A DNA stretch of 64,000 bases from Fereydounia khargensis (taxonomy: Eukaryota > Basidiomycota > Ustilaginomycetes > Urocystidales > Fereydouniaceae): contig JAOCZO010000014.1 of NCBI GenBank assembly GCA_026413255.1, forward strand, positions 248,001-312,000, read 5' to 3'. The notes beneath the pieces were generated by a model, which saw nothing but the letters and a program-made list of their open reading frames with translations, was not told the origin of the DNA and did no database searches. The position numbers and the translations under genes were made by a program. Positions 36,002 through 47,345 of the stretch are shown here, one piece after another (position 1 is the first letter of the stretch; each line of letters opens with the position of its first letter).

Positions 36002-38370
36002 CGCAGTTCGGGATGCAGCAGATGGGTCAACAGCCAGGTTTCGGTGGACAACAACAGCAGCTGCAGCAGCAACCGCCACCACAGGGAATGGCACCGGGTT
36101 TCGGTATGCCGCCGCAGCCCGGGCAGCCAAATGGAGCTTCCGGATTCCCCGGCCAGATGCAGCCCAACCAGCTACAGCAGCAATTCGGAAATCAGGCAAG
36201 CTTCCAGCAGCCACAGTTCCCTGGCCAGCCAATGCCCGGAAACCAGATGGTGCCGCCACATGGTCAACAAGCCATGCCCGGTCAGCCACCAGGCGTCCCT
36301 GATCAGAGCTCCGGTATGCCAAAAACGGAAACCGGTCAGGTGCCACAGTGGCCTGCACAGCCAGTTCCGAACAAGGCAAACGGCGCCTCTCCAATCTCAA
36401 AGCCTCTTGCGACTCCTACTGCGAAAGATCAGAAACGGGACAAGAAGAAGCGCAAGAAGAACGAGCCAGAAACTCCCACACTCCCACCTGCAACGCCTGT
36501 GACGCCCAAGCCTGACCCCTCAGTGCAACCAAAGCAGCAGCAACCTCCTGCCCAACCCCAGCCTCAGCAGCCATTGCCGCAACAGAGGCAGAACTCGGTG
36601 CAAGGACCGATGCCAGGCAAGCTGCCATCTTCGGCTCCGCAGCCCGCTACACCTGCAGTGCCACCGCCGCCACCGGGCAAGTTCAAGATCGAATACCTTC
36701 CTCTTCGACGCGATGTACACACTCACGGCGGCTGGGATCTGAACCTCATCGAGACCCAGCTTGCGCCTTCAGCAGCAACGCGTGGACGGCCTCGAACGCT
36801 TCGGGAGCTCAGCACTGTCGATGTTCACGCACTGACCATGTCCATTCGGTCTCGGATCGAAGTCGAGGTTTCATATGCAATCAACGCGCTGCTGATTCTG
36901 TCAGCTGGCGTTGGCGCACCTCCCACATTCCAGTTTCCCCTTGCCCCATGCGAGGATCTGCTAGACGAGCTTCTCGATCTGCTCGAAGAGAGTAGCTTTG
37001 ACGATGAAGCGGCGACCCAAATGCATGAGGTACCCGAAGCATCCGAAAGGGGAAGCGCAGCTGCAAGGCAGTCCCTGCCGACGTACCGCGATTGGATCCG
37101 AGCTGCGACAGAGGAGGAGGCAGAGCTCAAGGTATGGACGCGACGCAAGACGGGACGTTCGCGCTCTGTGGCAGTCGGGCTCTCTGGAGGCAGCGAGACG
37201 GATGCACTCTCTGTGATCACGGACGGCACTCTTGAGTCCTCTGATGTGACTATCACGACAAATGGTGTTGAACTGGAAAAGGAGCGTCAAGCGGAGCACA
37301 AGGCGGCCCGAGCGCTATCGATTCTTCACATCTTGAAGAACTTTTCAACCATGCCGGACAATATCCTGTACCTGAACAAGGTGCCCAAGGTGCTCGACCT
37401 CCTTGCTCGGCTCTGCCAGGCTGACGCGTACCGGGCAGCTGCTCTTGATGAGGAGTCGGAATCTGTTCTTGGAAAGCGAAAGTCGGACGATGCAGGTAGA
37501 CCGGTTGTGGGCGACACTGTCTTCACGACCTTTGAGGCCTTCCGCGTCCGAAAGGACGTGCTTGCTATCGTCTCGAACCTGTCAGGCGAAGCGCTTACGC
37601 TGCGGAACAGGCCGAAGGATACGGTACAGGCCCTGTTTGAGCTTCTCTCGTCGTTCATCGTTGATGCGCGCAATGTTGAGGACTTGGAGTATGCCGGCGA
37701 TGTGGCTGATTTGGCCGCTTCCATCCCGCCGGGTGCGGCCCCTCGAAGCCTGCCTCCGATCAACCGCAAGATTCCTTACCACGCTGACATGGCACTGGAT
37801 GCCTTCTCGCGTCTAGCGCTTCCAGATGACAACAGGCAGGTGCTTGGCGAGGTGATCAGCAGTGAGGACCAGATCAAGTTGGCGGGTGAGCTGGTCAAGA
37901 TGCTGCCGGTAACGGAGCCCGACTACCAACAGCTCAAGACTGAGCCGCGACTGGGCTATACGGAGCGTGTCGCCATGTGCCTGTACGACCTTGCATTCCT
38001 GGCGCCGCCGGATGTCAAGCTTGCCATTCGGCGCATTCCTGGCGTCTCGGGTATCGTGTTCAGGATCGTCAAGCGGCTGTCCAAGGCGGTACCAGACTTT
38101 AACCGCAATCCGTTCAGCGTGTTGTGTCGCCGGCTGATTGAGGCATTGCGACTCATCAGCGACAGCCAGGATATGTTTGGTGCACCGCCTCTCCTCGGCT
38201 TGGGCGGTCCTTCTGGCGGAGCTTCGGAGGGCAGCTCGTCAGGATTTGGCTCCAAGGGCCAGGTCGGCCTGCTTCTCAACGACGAGGAGGGTGTGGTCGA
38301 GGTGCTGGGCACAAATGAGCTTGACGGCGTCATCATCTCGGAACTGCACGCGCTGCTCGCTCTTGGGTAG
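33451..38370 (+). CDS. SWI1: SWI/SNF subunit SWI1 with ARID DNA-binding domain
   Basis: Two exons, 33451-33636 and 34459-38370, separated by an unusually long 822-bp intron (phase 0, GTGAGT...CTACAG), give 1365 residues. Exon 1 encodes a Gln-rich start (MNPQGLQFPQQQQQQQMAGG). After a polyQ region an ARID domain occupies about residues 229-346 (FVGTVRHFMLQRGTPWP, QALFAAVVNGGGSQRASQIP, FWAVIASRMGL, FEQFW). Another Gln/Pro-rich stretch of over 400 residues follows. From about 806 to the end there is a helical repeat region (EYLPLRRDVHTHGGWDLNLI, ALSILHILKNFSTMPDNILY, AMCLYDLAFLAPPDVKLAIR) matching the fungal SWI1 C-terminus. ARID proteins recruit the BAF-type SWI/SNF remodeller to promoters. An in-frame ATG at 34447, just 5' of the acceptor, offers an alternative start. 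Confidence 0.88.
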
Positions 38371-38605
38371 AACGCCAACACAATCACACACACATAATCA
38401 CTTTTCCCTGGTCCCGCAACCCCACCCAACACCCCATCTTAGACGGTCTATGCTCCATAGTTATGTATCAGTACCCTGCCCCAACCCAACCTGGCAACGC
38501 AATGTGAAAGGGGACAACTTCAGACAAGAAGAACAAGGCACGAGACAAGCGAGCAGAATGTGTGCAGTAGACAGATGCATTAGACTGAGGCAGTAGTGAG
38601 CGATG

Positions 38606-41353
38606 CTATGCGAACAAATGGGCAAGGGAGGAGCTGGTGCTCAGAGCGTCCTGTATCGGACGGCGGGAGGGGGCGTCTAATCTCGCGACCTGTGCTGCGA
38701 CGAGGGCTGCACGGTCTGGCGACGGGTCGAGGCGAAGCGCGAGGATGGCGGTGTGTACATCTGGAATTGCGAGCGTGTGTGACCACACAGCCTGGAGCGC
38801 CTTGGCGCGCACGCTGTCCTGTGTATTGCGTGGGACGCGTACGCGCAGCGGGGGCTGGGTGAACGGCAGTACGGACGTCGGAATGTCAGGGAGCGGGTGC
38901 GGTGTACGCTGCGTAGCGTGGATCCACCGCAGTGCGCCGGGGAGGGTGTAGAGCAGCAGATCCTGGTGAAAGTACGACAGGCCGCCACGCAGCGTGTCGG
39001 CGTCGATGACTCCCGCGTCGTGCGCGGCGAGCGACTGCGCGAACAGGGTCGGCGCGAGACGGAGCAGAGTGCGCGGAGACGAGTCGCGGATCAGGTCGTC
39101 GGCGATTCCCTCATTGTCGAAGAGCGCCGAGATCCAGCGCGACACGAGCGCGCGCTCGTCTGCGCCCAGATCCGCGAGGCGGTACGCGACAGCCGGGCTG
39201 CGTAGGAAGCGGGGAAAGAAGGCGTCCGCGGGGCCCAGGGAGGCCGGAGGGATACTGTACCGGTGCGGCAGGAGCTGGAGGAAGATGAGGATGTGGGCGA
39301 GCGTCGCTGGGTCGTCGGTCGCGAGGGCTAGGTCTGGCTGCTCGAGCACGCGGGAGAGCAGGGACGCCAGGTCCGCCGGGTCCAGGTAGAGCGTGAGCAC
39401 GTCCAGGCGGTCCTGATCATCCTGAAGCGCGCGGCATATACGGCTGACGGCTTCGAGGTCGTGTGCATCGAGCTGGTAGGCAAGGTGGGTGAGCAGCTGC
39501 TGCGCGAACGCAGCATGCACGCCCGGGTCAGTCGCGACGCGATTGAGCAGCTCCTCAGGGTCGTCAGCCAGACGGCCGTCGAAGAACGTCGACATGTCCA
39601 GGCCCTCGAGCTGTGCATCCATCCGCAGCGACTGGCTCAGCGCCTGCACCTCCTCTGCAAGCTTGTGGCCCGCGGGGAACTCGTCCGTCACGGCCTCTGG
39701 GCGCGCGAGACCCGCTTCGATCAGCGACCGCAGGAGCCACGCGCGCACTGGCTCGTGCAAGGGCGTGTCGGTGCCGACGAGCGAGACCGCCACATCCTCG
39801 GCGGCGACGGTGGTGGTTGTGTTGGTGGTGTGGGGCGCCTCGCACGCCGTCAGCCGCTCGGACATGGTGACGAGCAGGGCGAGGAGCACCGTTTCGACAC
39901 GCATGTGCGGGGCATGCGTGCGCTCGCCGCGCAGCTGGGCAACCAGGTCCGGCGAAGCATCTAGCCACTGCTCGAGCTGGGCAATCACTTCCGGCACCAG
40001 GCCGCACACAGCGTTGCGCCAGATCACGGGCGATGACGACTCGCGCCCCTCGAGGCTTGGCGGCGACTGGACGACACTTGCACATGTTTCGACAGCGGCA
40101 GACAGCAGTTCGTAGTAGAACGCGGTCAGCGACTGATCCAGCGTCACAGACGGGGCTGCGTCCGCCCGCCGCGCAAGGAATAGCATCTTGACTGCCTCCA
40201 ATTTGGCAATCCACGAGATTCGTTCGTCTAGAAGCCGATGGAGGAGTAGCGCGACTTCCGGCTCTGAGGGCTTGTTTTCGCTGCTGCCGCTGCCATTGCT
40301 TGTATCCGCATTGGCGAGTGCAGCCACGTCAATGAAATGGTCAAAAGTTGGCAACTGATCGACAGCAGTGAACCCATCCGTTACGACTTGAGCTGGCGCT
40401 GCGCTCGAGCTTGCATCTGTATCGGTGTTCCCGGGCTTGGCGCTGGCATCCTGCGCTTGGGATACAAGGGAGCGGATCTGGGAAATCTGGCTGGCAACGG
40501 TGCGTAAGAGGGCAATCTCGTTCTCCCAGGACGGGTTCATCGTTTCGAGTGCCGACTCGGCCAGGTCATGCACCTGCCCCGCGGCTTGGAGTGGGAATGT
40601 GGAGGATGACTTGGTCTGGTCCTGCTTGAGAAGGGCGAGAAGGAGCCCCGGCGCCGTGTTACTGAGAAGGGTGACGGCGATGCGTGGGGCGAGCAAGTTT
40701 GCAGGCTGTGGGACTGGTGCCTTGGACGCGAGCTGCACGAGCAGGAGACATGCGTGAAGGAAGGCAAAGATGGCTTCAGGTACGTCGCTGTTTGTGGGAG
40801 TAGGCGATGATGGGCCGTCATGACGAGGAACAAAGGCAGCTGCGATCATCTTGTGAAAGTCTGGGTCCTCTGCGTTGAAGCTGCCGGGTGGAGAAAAGGC
40901 GAGGAGGAGTGCCTGGCCGAGGACGGAGGAGATGGTCTCGAGAGCCGAGATTGACTGCTCGAGACGGTCCCTCTCAGTCTGTCTGTCGTCGCTGGTTGAG
41001 GAGGTGGTGAGTGTGCGGAGCTGGGCAATAAAGGCGAGGGTGGTGCTGAGCACATCGCAGAGGGGACATTCGTCGTCGTTCGTGCCGGACTGGGCGGGTG
41101 AGCCGTAGATGGAGAGGCTGAGGTACTCGACCAGGAGTGGGTCCAGCACGGTGGCAGCGAGGATTCGGTCGAGGAGAAGCACAGTGAGCGGCTCGATAGG
41201 CTGCTGGTCCGGGAACGAGGCGGCATGCTTGCGTCGGGCGTGGTGGATGAGCGACAACCACTTGGCCCCAGGCATTCTCCGCCTGACCGCCTCGGAAGTG
41301 ACAAGCTCCACCGTGGCGGCGTAGTCTTGCACCATCTCCGTTGCCGTCGCCAT
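38606..41353 (-). CDS. Large helical protein, probable Mediator tail subunit Med5 (Nut1)
   Basis: Intronless, 915 residues from ATG 41353 (MATATEMVQDYAATVELVTS); the frame continues upstream but without another ATG. Almost entirely alpha-helical and Leu/Ala-rich, with no enzyme motif. Early segments (AKWLSLIHHARRKHA, DRILAATVLDPLLVEYLSLS) and late ones (LQLLPHRYSIPP, LSYFHQDLLLYTLPGALRWI, VRAKALQAVWSHTL) resemble my recollection of the fungal Med5 family in order and spacing, and the length fits. Med5 belongs to the Mediator tail that contacts activators. The assignment is from general pattern only; another HEAT-like scaffold is possible. Converges on SWI1, 235 bp between stops. Confidence 0.55.
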   Translation of the reverse strand: MATATEMVQDYAATVELVTSEAVRRRMPGAKWLSLIHHARRKHAASFPDQQPIEPLTVLLLDRILAATVLDPLLVEYLSLSIYGSPAQSGTNDDECPLCDVLSTTLAFIAQLRTLTTSSTSDDRQTERDRLEQSISALETISSVLGQALLLAFSPPGSFNAEDPDFHKMIAAAFVPRHDGPSSPTPTNSDVPEAIFAFLHACLLLVQLASKAPVPQPANLLAPRIAVTLLSNTAPGLLLALLKQDQTKSSSTFPLQAAGQVHDLAESALETMNPSWENEIALLRTVASQISQIRSLVSQAQDASAKPGNTDTDASSSAAPAQVVTDGFTAVDQLPTFDHFIDVAALANADTSNGSGSSENKPSEPEVALLLHRLLDERISWIAKLEAVKMLFLARRADAAPSVTLDQSLTAFYYELLSAAVETCASVVQSPPSLEGRESSSPVIWRNAVCGLVPEVIAQLEQWLDASPDLVAQLRGERTHAPHMRVETVLLALLVTMSERLTACEAPHTTNTTTTVAAEDVAVSLVGTDTPLHEPVRAWLLRSLIEAGLARPEAVTDEFPAGHKLAEEVQALSQSLRMDAQLEGLDMSTFFDGRLADDPEELLNRVATDPGVHAAFAQQLLTHLAYQLDAHDLEAVSRICRALQDDQDRLDVLTLYLDPADLASLLSRVLEQPDLALATDDPATLAHILIFLQLLPHRYSIPPASLGPADAFFPRFLRSPAVAYRLADLGADERALVSRWISALFDNEGIADDLIRDSSPRTLLRLAPTLFAQSLAAHDAGVIDADTLRGGLSYFHQDLLLYTLPGALRWIHATQRTPHPLPDIPTSVLPFTQPPLRVRVPRNTQDSVRAKALQAVWSHTLAIPDVHTAILALRLDPSPDRAALVAAQVARLDAPSRRPIQDALSTSSSLAHLFA

Positions 41354-42325
41354 TGCTGCGTGCACTTTGGTCTTGTTGGGGAGCCGGTGGTCGCCCGAAA
41401 TCCTATGAGTGTGTGATGGAAGCCAAAAACGAGGGTGTGGACCCTTTCTTCTGACGGCACGCGCGCCACTCACCTCTCCACTCCACTTGGCTCCCCTCCA
41501 CAGGGCAGCTCGTTGCGATTGGAGACATGAGCGGCTGTTCCGAATCGAACACACTCTTGTCTGTCGTCAGCTGCATCACTTCTATGCAGAGAGACACAAC
41601 ACAGGTGCCATTCAGTTGGTCTGCTACGGTACTGTATTGAAACACGAACGGGCCGCCCTTGTCGTAGGTGGACCAGGCAGCATTTAGCCAATGCTTGGTA
41701 GAGCGCTTCGGCTTTCGACGGTCGGTGTGTTTGATTTGAGCTTGCTTGCAGCCATGCTGCCTGGCTTTGCTCTTGCTGTCGGTGGTCATGCGTCCGAGCG
41801 TGACTGACCAGAACCACTGAGCTGGTCATCCCATCCCAACTCGTGTGTTCGTTCGTTTGCAGGCTCGCTCGTTCGCGTGCACCACAATTTGCCGGCCTGT
41901 TAGCCTGCCTGCCTGCCTGCCTGCACGGTTAATTTCGATGGGCGGAGAAGGGCAGAGCAACAAAGCGTCCCTCTCGTTGAGCCCCGACAGCAAGCTACAT
42001 AGCTAGCAGGCGCGTGTGCCGCCGCTGCGCTGTGTTGCTGCACGACACGTTTTCTATCTCTTCGGCCGTCCCGCAGCCGAAATGTTACAGAGTTTGCTCC
42101 CTGGACACACTCCACTCTCTCCTGTCAAGGCAGAGCAGACAGGCACAGCTCAAGCCCCTGCTCCTAAATCGCCTCAATCCACTCGTTCGTTGTTTCAATC
42201 ACACATTCCATTCCCACCTTTTGAGTGTGAGTGTATGCGACCGGAAAGCGTTTCCCCAACATCACGCTTTCCTTTCCCACCATCCAACACTCGAGTAAAG
42301 ATATCGGGGAACCCCAGCCAACACC
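41354..42325. promoter_or_regulatory. Divergent promoter region, Med5-like gene and transporter
   Basis: About 970 bp. TACTGTA at 41630-41636 and a (GCCT)n tract at 41903-41924 are visible. The 200 bp before the transporter ATG are C/T-rich. No gene is seen. Confidence 0.5.
41903..41924. repeat. (GCCT)n tetranucleotide repeat
   Basis: About five tandem GCCT units, complement of the GGCA tracts elsewhere in the window. Confidence 0.85.
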
Positions 42326-44650
42326 ATGTCTGGCCCTTCCAAGAGCATGGATATCCAGGGCGCCTCTGCCTCTCCAAGAGGCGTCCGCTCTCCCGATCAG
42401 CGTGCCTATGGCGACCTCGGTGCTTCTCCCCGTATTCCCAACATTCCTCCCCGCATTGGATCACCCGCTACCAACGGCCTTGAACCTGCCAGCTATGCTC
42501 GCTCTCCCTCACGCTACGATGGCTCCGCCTTCCCTAGCAGCTTCCACCAGCGCAGGCTCCTATCGGAGCCTCCCTCGCGCGACACAAACTCCATCCCCCC
42601 CATGGAGAGCGACGTCTCCACTCCTGTCAACATCAACGACCTCGACAGTCTGCCCATCTCGGACGAACAGAAAGCCAAGATCATTGAAAGGCATCTCGCC
42701 CGCCCAGACGCATCTGGCCTAGTCATCGAGACTCCCAGTCAGGAGGGCGGTGAGAGCCACTTCTCTTTCCCTGCCACTAATAACCATGATGATTCGGGAG
42801 CAGCTTCCTCAAGACAGAGTGGCTCCTTCTCTACCAGCCAGTCTGACGCTGCGATCGAGGACCAAGACGACGAGGAGTACCGCGGCCCGCACAACATGCA
42901 GGGCGGTGCGATTACTGATGACGTATACCGCTGGGCGCACAAGAATCGTCGTGTCTCCACTAGACGTGCCCGGAGCGAGAGTCTGCACCTCCCAAGAACC
43001 GCTACCATCGACCCAGAGCTCGATGTACAGGGTATCCGCGAGCCCGGAGGATTCCGTCGTTTCTTTGTACTTGCCCAAGCTGCGGAGCAGGGACGTCCCG
43101 CGCCTAGGGCACTGCGCAGCTTTATTGACTTTCTCAGTCTTTATGGCCACTTTGCTGGAGAGTATCTCGAAGAGGAGGACGAAGATGAGGAGGAAGAGGA
43201 CGAAGACGAGCTCGACGAGGAGAGCCGTGCCATTCCAGGCACCAGCCGCGAGGCGGGTCGTGGTACCAGTGAGGGTTCGCGTCTGCTGCGTGGCCGACCA
43301 GGTGTCTCGCGCTCGGATACGCAAGCTCGAATGCGCAAGGCGAGCCAAGACCGACGACGTGGCGAGGCGAGCATGCTTGATGCCGTGCTGATGCTGCTCA
43401 AATCGTTCGTCGGTACAGGTATCCTGTTCCTCGGCAAGGCCTTCTTCAACGGCGGTCTGCTATTTTCGACCATCACACTGTGTGTGGTGGCGATCGTGTC
43501 GCTCATCTCGTTCTTGCTGCTGGTCAAGACCAACCTCAAGTGCCCTGGCAGTTTCGGTGACATGGGTGGCATTCTGTACGGCGAAAAGATGCGTTTCGCT
43601 ATCCTCGCCTCGATCGTTGTCTCTCAGCTGGGTTTTGTCGCGGCATACACGGTGTTTGTCGCGCAAAACATGCAGGCGTTTATCCTGGCCGTCACGCACT
43701 GCAAGACGTACGTGCCCACGGTGTACCTGATCATTGGACAGCTGGTCATCTTTCTGCCGCTCAGTCTGGTGCGAAAGATTGCCAAGCTGTCCTGGACGGC
43801 TCTGGTCGCGGATGCGTTCATCCTGTTTGGGATTGTCTACCTGTTCTACTATGAGATTGGCAAGGTGGCACGTGAGGGTATGGCGGACGTGGTCATGTTC
43901 AACTCCAAGTCGTTCCCGCTGCTGATTGGCACTGCGGTGTTCACATTCGAGGGAATTGGGCTGATCATCCCCATCACGGAGAGCATGAAGGAGCCAGAGC
44001 GCTTCCCTGCGGCGCTGACAGGCGTGATGGCTGTTGTGACGGTGCTCTTTGCCTCGGCGGGTGCATTCTCGTACATGGCATTCGGTAGCAAGATCCAGAC
44101 GGTGGTGATCACCAACCTGCCGCAAAGCTCGCGATTCGTACAGGCGATGCAGTTCCTTTACAGTCTTGCGATTCTGCTCTCTACCCCGCTCCAGTTGTTC
44201 CCTGCGCTGGCGGTACTGGAGCGAGGACTGTTTACACGGAGCGGCAAGTACAAGTAAGTTGATTCTTGATTCTACTACTCTGTTGGATGACACTGAGACT
44301 GATCGACACTCGATCTCACACACAGCTGGAAAGTCAAGACGGAAAAGAACCTGTTCCGGTTCCTGGTGGTGGTGGTGTGCGCACTGACAGCCTGGGCGGG
44401 CGCCAACGATCTAGACAAGTTTGTGAGCCTGATTGGGTCGATTGCGTGCGTGCCGCTGTGCTTTATCTACCCGCCCCTGCTGCACCTCAAGGGGTGTGCG
44501 ACGCGGCCGGCGACACGTGCGCTCAACTATGCGCTGTTGGCATTTGGTGTCGTTTGCGTCGTGTTTGCGGGAAGCCAGACAATCCAGGCCATGCTTGACG
44601 ACTCTGCGCCTGCGGACGAGCCGGTTTGCAGGCCTCCTTTTCCTCACTAA
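42326..44650 (+). CDS. Vacuolar amino-acid transporter, AVT3/AVT4 type
   Basis: Two exons, 42326-44253 and 44326-44650, with a 72-bp intron whose removal gives KYNWKVKTEKN, encode 750 residues. Residues 1-345 are a cytosolic, Ser/Arg-rich extension with an acidic block (EEEDEDEEEEDEDELDEE, about 282-300). From about 350 the Aa_trans fold begins (LDAVLMLLKSFVGTGILFLG), with roughly eleven hydrophobic segments, including VVSQLGFVAAYTVFVAQNMQ, GTAVFTFEGIGLIIPI and AGAFSYMAFGS. The long N-terminal extension and the SFVGTGILFLGKAF start match the AVT3/AVT4 group, which exports neutral and basic amino acids from the vacuole. The C-terminal tail after the last membrane segment is short (ADEPVCRPPFPH). 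The exact substrate is not readable from sequence. Confidence 0.88.
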
Positions 44651-44744
44651 CGTTAGTTTCGCTCGTAGAGAACACATTCGCGCAAGTTGACTGCACGGGC
44701 ATGAGTGTGTATGTGTGTCCGGATTGATTGATGCGGGACAAAGA

Positions 44745-44780
44745 GAGATAGGGAGAGAGGGAGAGAGGGAGAGAGGGAAA
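44745..44780. repeat. (GAGAGAGG)n purine tract between convergent 3' ends
   Basis: Imperfect GAGAGAGG units between the transporter and HYM1 stop codons; probably 3' UTR of one or both. Confidence 0.6.
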
Positions 44781-44810
44781 GCGAATCGAGTGTGGCAAGG
44801 AAAGGAAAAA

Positions 44811-45950
44811 CTAGGCAGCAGCGACCTTGTGCTTTGGAATAGTCGGGGTTGGACCGGTACTCTGAATAATCTGGAGGACGTACTGTTTCTCATCGACAAA
44901 CTGCTCGTCGTCCTTGTCATTGTGAAAGTTGGTGAGGAAAGCGACGAGGCGGTCTCGGTTGCGACGGAGGATGTTTTCAATGACGGGCGGTTTCTTGGGG
45001 TTGGCGACGAATACCTTGAATACGTGGAAGGCTTCAAACTGAATGTTCTTGGATCGGTCGCGGAGGAGGTTCATCATCATTTTGAGGTTTTCCTCGTGGG
45101 AAATGTAGCGAGTCATGATGGAAAAGTTGGTGCGGTCGAGGAGGATCTCGCCGAGGAGTTTGAGTGATTGACGCTTGGTGACATAGTTGGGTGAGAGGAG
45201 GAGGGTGGTGTACATGTCAAAGAAGCGGTCGTAGTTGGCGTCGAGGTACTCGGCGACCATGGCCTTGTGGCGTGTGAGGGTCTCTTTAAAGTTGGCGAAA
45301 GCGTCGCAGGATACGCCAAAGGTGGTCTTTTCAATGTAATCTGGGAAAGTGTAGAACCTGTCCGAGTAGAGGAGCGACTTTGCGAGTGGCTCGTGGCGGA
45401 GCATTTCGCGCAGGATCATGCCCGTGTTGAGGGCGACTTGGGCATTCTCGTAGCCGCGGAGGGCGGAGAAGAGGAGATCGGGCTTGGTGGTGAGGTACTC
45501 GACGGTCGGGGAGCGGGTGCCGATCTGTCTTCGGAGGAGGTTGTTGAAAATCTGGGAGACGTCCTTCTTGGCCTCAAACTCAAAGTGGGCAATGTGGGAT
45601 ACGAGGAGCTGGAGAATGTCGTGGGCATACACCTCCTGTGCGAGCTGGGCGACCTGTTCTGGCTGGGGCTCGGCGTCGCCGTCGCCGTAGAGAATGACTT
45701 TGATCTGGTAGAGGTCCTTGGACACTTCTTCGCTGGCCTTGCGTCGTGTTTCGGCGGCAGAAGAGGAGGAGGGGGCCCCTGCCGAGTGTGTTGAGCCAGG
45801 TCCAGAAGAGGCACCGGCACTGGCACTGGCACCGGCACTGGCACCGGCGGCAGTGGCAGTTGCAGTGGCATCGAGACGGAGAATGGCGTCACGGAGGTGA
45901 CGCACGAGCTCTGGTGGCGTGCGCGCCTTGGACTTGAAGATAAAGTTCAT
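44811..45950 (-). CDS. HYM1: Mo25-family scaffold protein HYM1
   Basis: Intronless, 379 residues. The N-terminus [20 protein letters not shown] and repeats such as [80 protein letters not shown] and [20 protein letters not shown] are those of Mo25/Hym1. Mo25 proteins are helical-repeat activators of GCK-type kinases. In fungi Hym1 works in the RAM/MOR network with a Kic1-type and an NDR (Cbk1) kinase to control polarity and septation. The protein is about 35 residues longer than usual because of an Ala/Ser/Gly-rich insert at about residues 30-65, encoded by GGCACT-like repeats near 45810-45860. The tail KHKVAAA is short. Confidence 0.93.
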   Translation of the reverse strand: MNFIFKSKARTPPELVRHLRDAILRLDATATATAAGASAGASASAGASSGPGSTHSAGAPSSSSAAETRRKASEEVSKDLYQIKVILYGDGDAEPQPEQVAQLAQEVYAHDILQLLVSHIAHFEFEAKKDVSQIFNNLLRRQIGTRSPTVEYLTTKPDLLFSALRGYENAQVALNTGMILREMLRHEPLAKSLLYSDRFYTFPDYIEKTTFGVSCDAFANFKETLTRHKAMVAEYLDANYDRFFDMYTTLLLSPNYVTKRQSLKLLGEILLDRTNFSIMTRYISHEENLKMMMNLLRDRSKNIQFEAFHVFKVFVANPKKPPVIENILRRNRDRLVAFLTNFHNDKDDEQFVDEKQYVLQIIQSTGPTPTIPKHKVAAA

Positions 45951-46090
45951 CGCTTCTCGTAGTCGTTTTCGTTTTCGTTCTCGTTCGCGTAGTTGGTGGT
46001 TGTTGGTGATGGTGTGGTAGGTGTTGTTCTTGTTGTTTGTGGGCTGACAGGCCCCCACACACACCAAAAGGGGGTTGGGACTGCCTGTCC

Positions 46091-46091
46091 G

Positions 46092-46130
<39 letters not shown>
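46091..46130. repeat. (GCCT)10 tetranucleotide repeat
   Basis: Ten perfect units; the longest of the GCCT/GGCA tracts in the window. Confidence 0.9.
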
Positions 46131-46131
<1 letters not shown>

Positions 46132-46343
46132 ACTCTGCCTTGCCTCCAAAAAGCCCCTGAAATTGTCGAATCCACACGCGCTCGTGCATGTATTGTCCGT
46201 GTGTGTGTGGTCTGTTCGCAGCCACAGCGGGCGCCTTTTCTTTTTCTTTTCTCGTCCGGGAAGTGTGCAGTGCCTCTGTTGGTTCCCACGCGACAAGATT
46301 CAGTCAGCAAAGAAAGCTAGAGCTCAACCCTGCTTGGCCTGAC

Positions 46344-46370
46344 CTAGCCTAGCCTAGCCTAGCCTAGCCT
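46344..46370. repeat. (AGCCT)n pentanucleotide repeat
   Basis: About five tandem units immediately upstream of TGS1. Confidence 0.85.
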
Positions 46371-46403
46371 GCCTCCACCGTACAGTACCGTAATCGTATC
46401 GGA

Positions 46404-47291
46404 ATGGCCCGCAAACGCAAGCGGCCGAGTCCGAGTAGGAGTAGCAGCGACGCCAATGCCACCACCGACACCCGTGACGGCGACGGCGAGACGAGTCGCG
46501 CGCAATGGCACGCGGTGCGCCGAGCGACAAACGCCCTCACCCGGCTGAGCGACATGCCCACCAGCCTGCACAAGTACTGGCGGCAGCGGCACACGCTCTT
46601 CTCCCTGTTCAGCGCCGGCATCCTGCTCGACGAGCAGTCCTGGTACTCGGTCACGCCCGAGGCTATCGCCGCCCGCATCGCCAAGCGCTGCGCCGCCACC
46701 ACCGCCCTCGACGCCTTCTGCGGCGCCGGCGGCAACGCCATCCAGCTCGCCATGACTTGCCAACACGTCGTCGCGCTCGACATTGATCCCAACAAGATCG
46801 CCCTCGCAAAGCACAATGCCGCCCTCTACGGCGTCCAGGACCGCATCACCTTTATCACCGCCGACTTTGTACACTTTGCCCACGCCCACCCCTTGCCCGA
46901 GTACGACGTCGTCTTCCTCTCCCCGCCATGGGGCGGCGTAGACTACCACAAACACACGCAATCCTACGACCTAGCCCAACTCGCCCCTCTTCCTGGCACA
47001 CAACTCTTTGCTCTCGCCCGCACTCTCTCCAACAACATTGCCTTCTACCTCCCCCGCAACGTCCGTCTCGACCAGGTCGCCAACCTCGACCCTGACAACA
47101 AGGTAGACGTAGAGTACCAGTATCTCGCTCACAAACTCTCCGCCATCACCGTCTACTATGGCAACCTGGTCACTGACTGGGACCCAGATACCGACGACTG
47201 GCGATCATCTCGCTCAACCCCTGACCCTGACCCTGACCCTGACCCTGACCCTGCCCACCAAGAGCAAGATTACATCTCACTTGTATACTAG
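46404..47291 (+). CDS. TGS1: Trimethylguanosine synthase TGS1
   Basis: Intronless, 295 residues. A basic N-terminus (MARKRKRPSPSRSS) is followed by KYWRQRHTLFSLFSAGILLD and the TGS1 methyltransferase core. Core motifs are SAM motif I LDAFCGAGGNAIQLA, VVALDIDPNKIALAKHNAAL, GVQDRITFITADFVHF, and the catalytic SPPWGGVDY, which holds the Trp that stacks on the m7G cap. TGS1 converts the m7G cap of snRNAs, snoRNAs and telomerase RNA to 2,2,7-trimethylguanosine in the nucleus. The C-terminus carries an Asp-Pro repeat (SRSTPDPDPDPDPDPAHQE) encoded by a GACCCT hexanucleotide array at about 47218-47255. It is convergent with the hydrolase gene, with only 54 bp between stop codons. Confidence 0.93.
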   Translation: MARKRKRPSPSRSSSDANATTDTRDGDGETSRAQWHAVRRATNALTRLSDMPTSLHKYWRQRHTLFSLFSAGILLDEQSWYSVTPEAIAARIAKRCAATTALDAFCGAGGNAIQLAMTCQHVVALDIDPNKIALAKHNAALYGVQDRITFITADFVHFAHAHPLPEYDVVFLSPPWGGVDYHKHTQSYDLAQLAPLPGTQLFALARTLSNNIAFYLPRNVRLDQVANLDPDNKVDVEYQYLAHKLSAITVYYGNLVTDWDPDTDDWRSSRSTPDPDPDPDPDPAHQEQDYISLVY

Positions 47292-47345
47292 ACCACAAGA
47301 CAGTCAGTCAATCCAACACTAATGTACAATTCTTCAATATCAAAC

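Larger units (their letters stand above)
45951..46403. promoter_or_regulatory. Divergent promoter of HYM1 and TGS1 with repeat tracts
   Basis: 453 bp between start codons. It contains a (GCCT)10 tract at 46091-46130, an (AGCCT)n tract at 46344-46370 and TACAGTA at 46381-46387, only 17 bp before the TGS1 ATG. Confidence 0.55.

Noticed and set aside
35578-36400. Long antisense frames rich in Leu or Ala across the SWI1 glutamine repeats
   Set aside because: CAG/CAA repeats read backwards give stop-free poly-Leu, poly-Ala or poly-Cys frames; they are shadows of the SWI1 exon.
46091-46130. Tandem tracts considered as CRISPR or other structured array
   Set aside because: Perfect tetranucleotide units without spacers in a eukaryotic chromosome; simple microsatellites.
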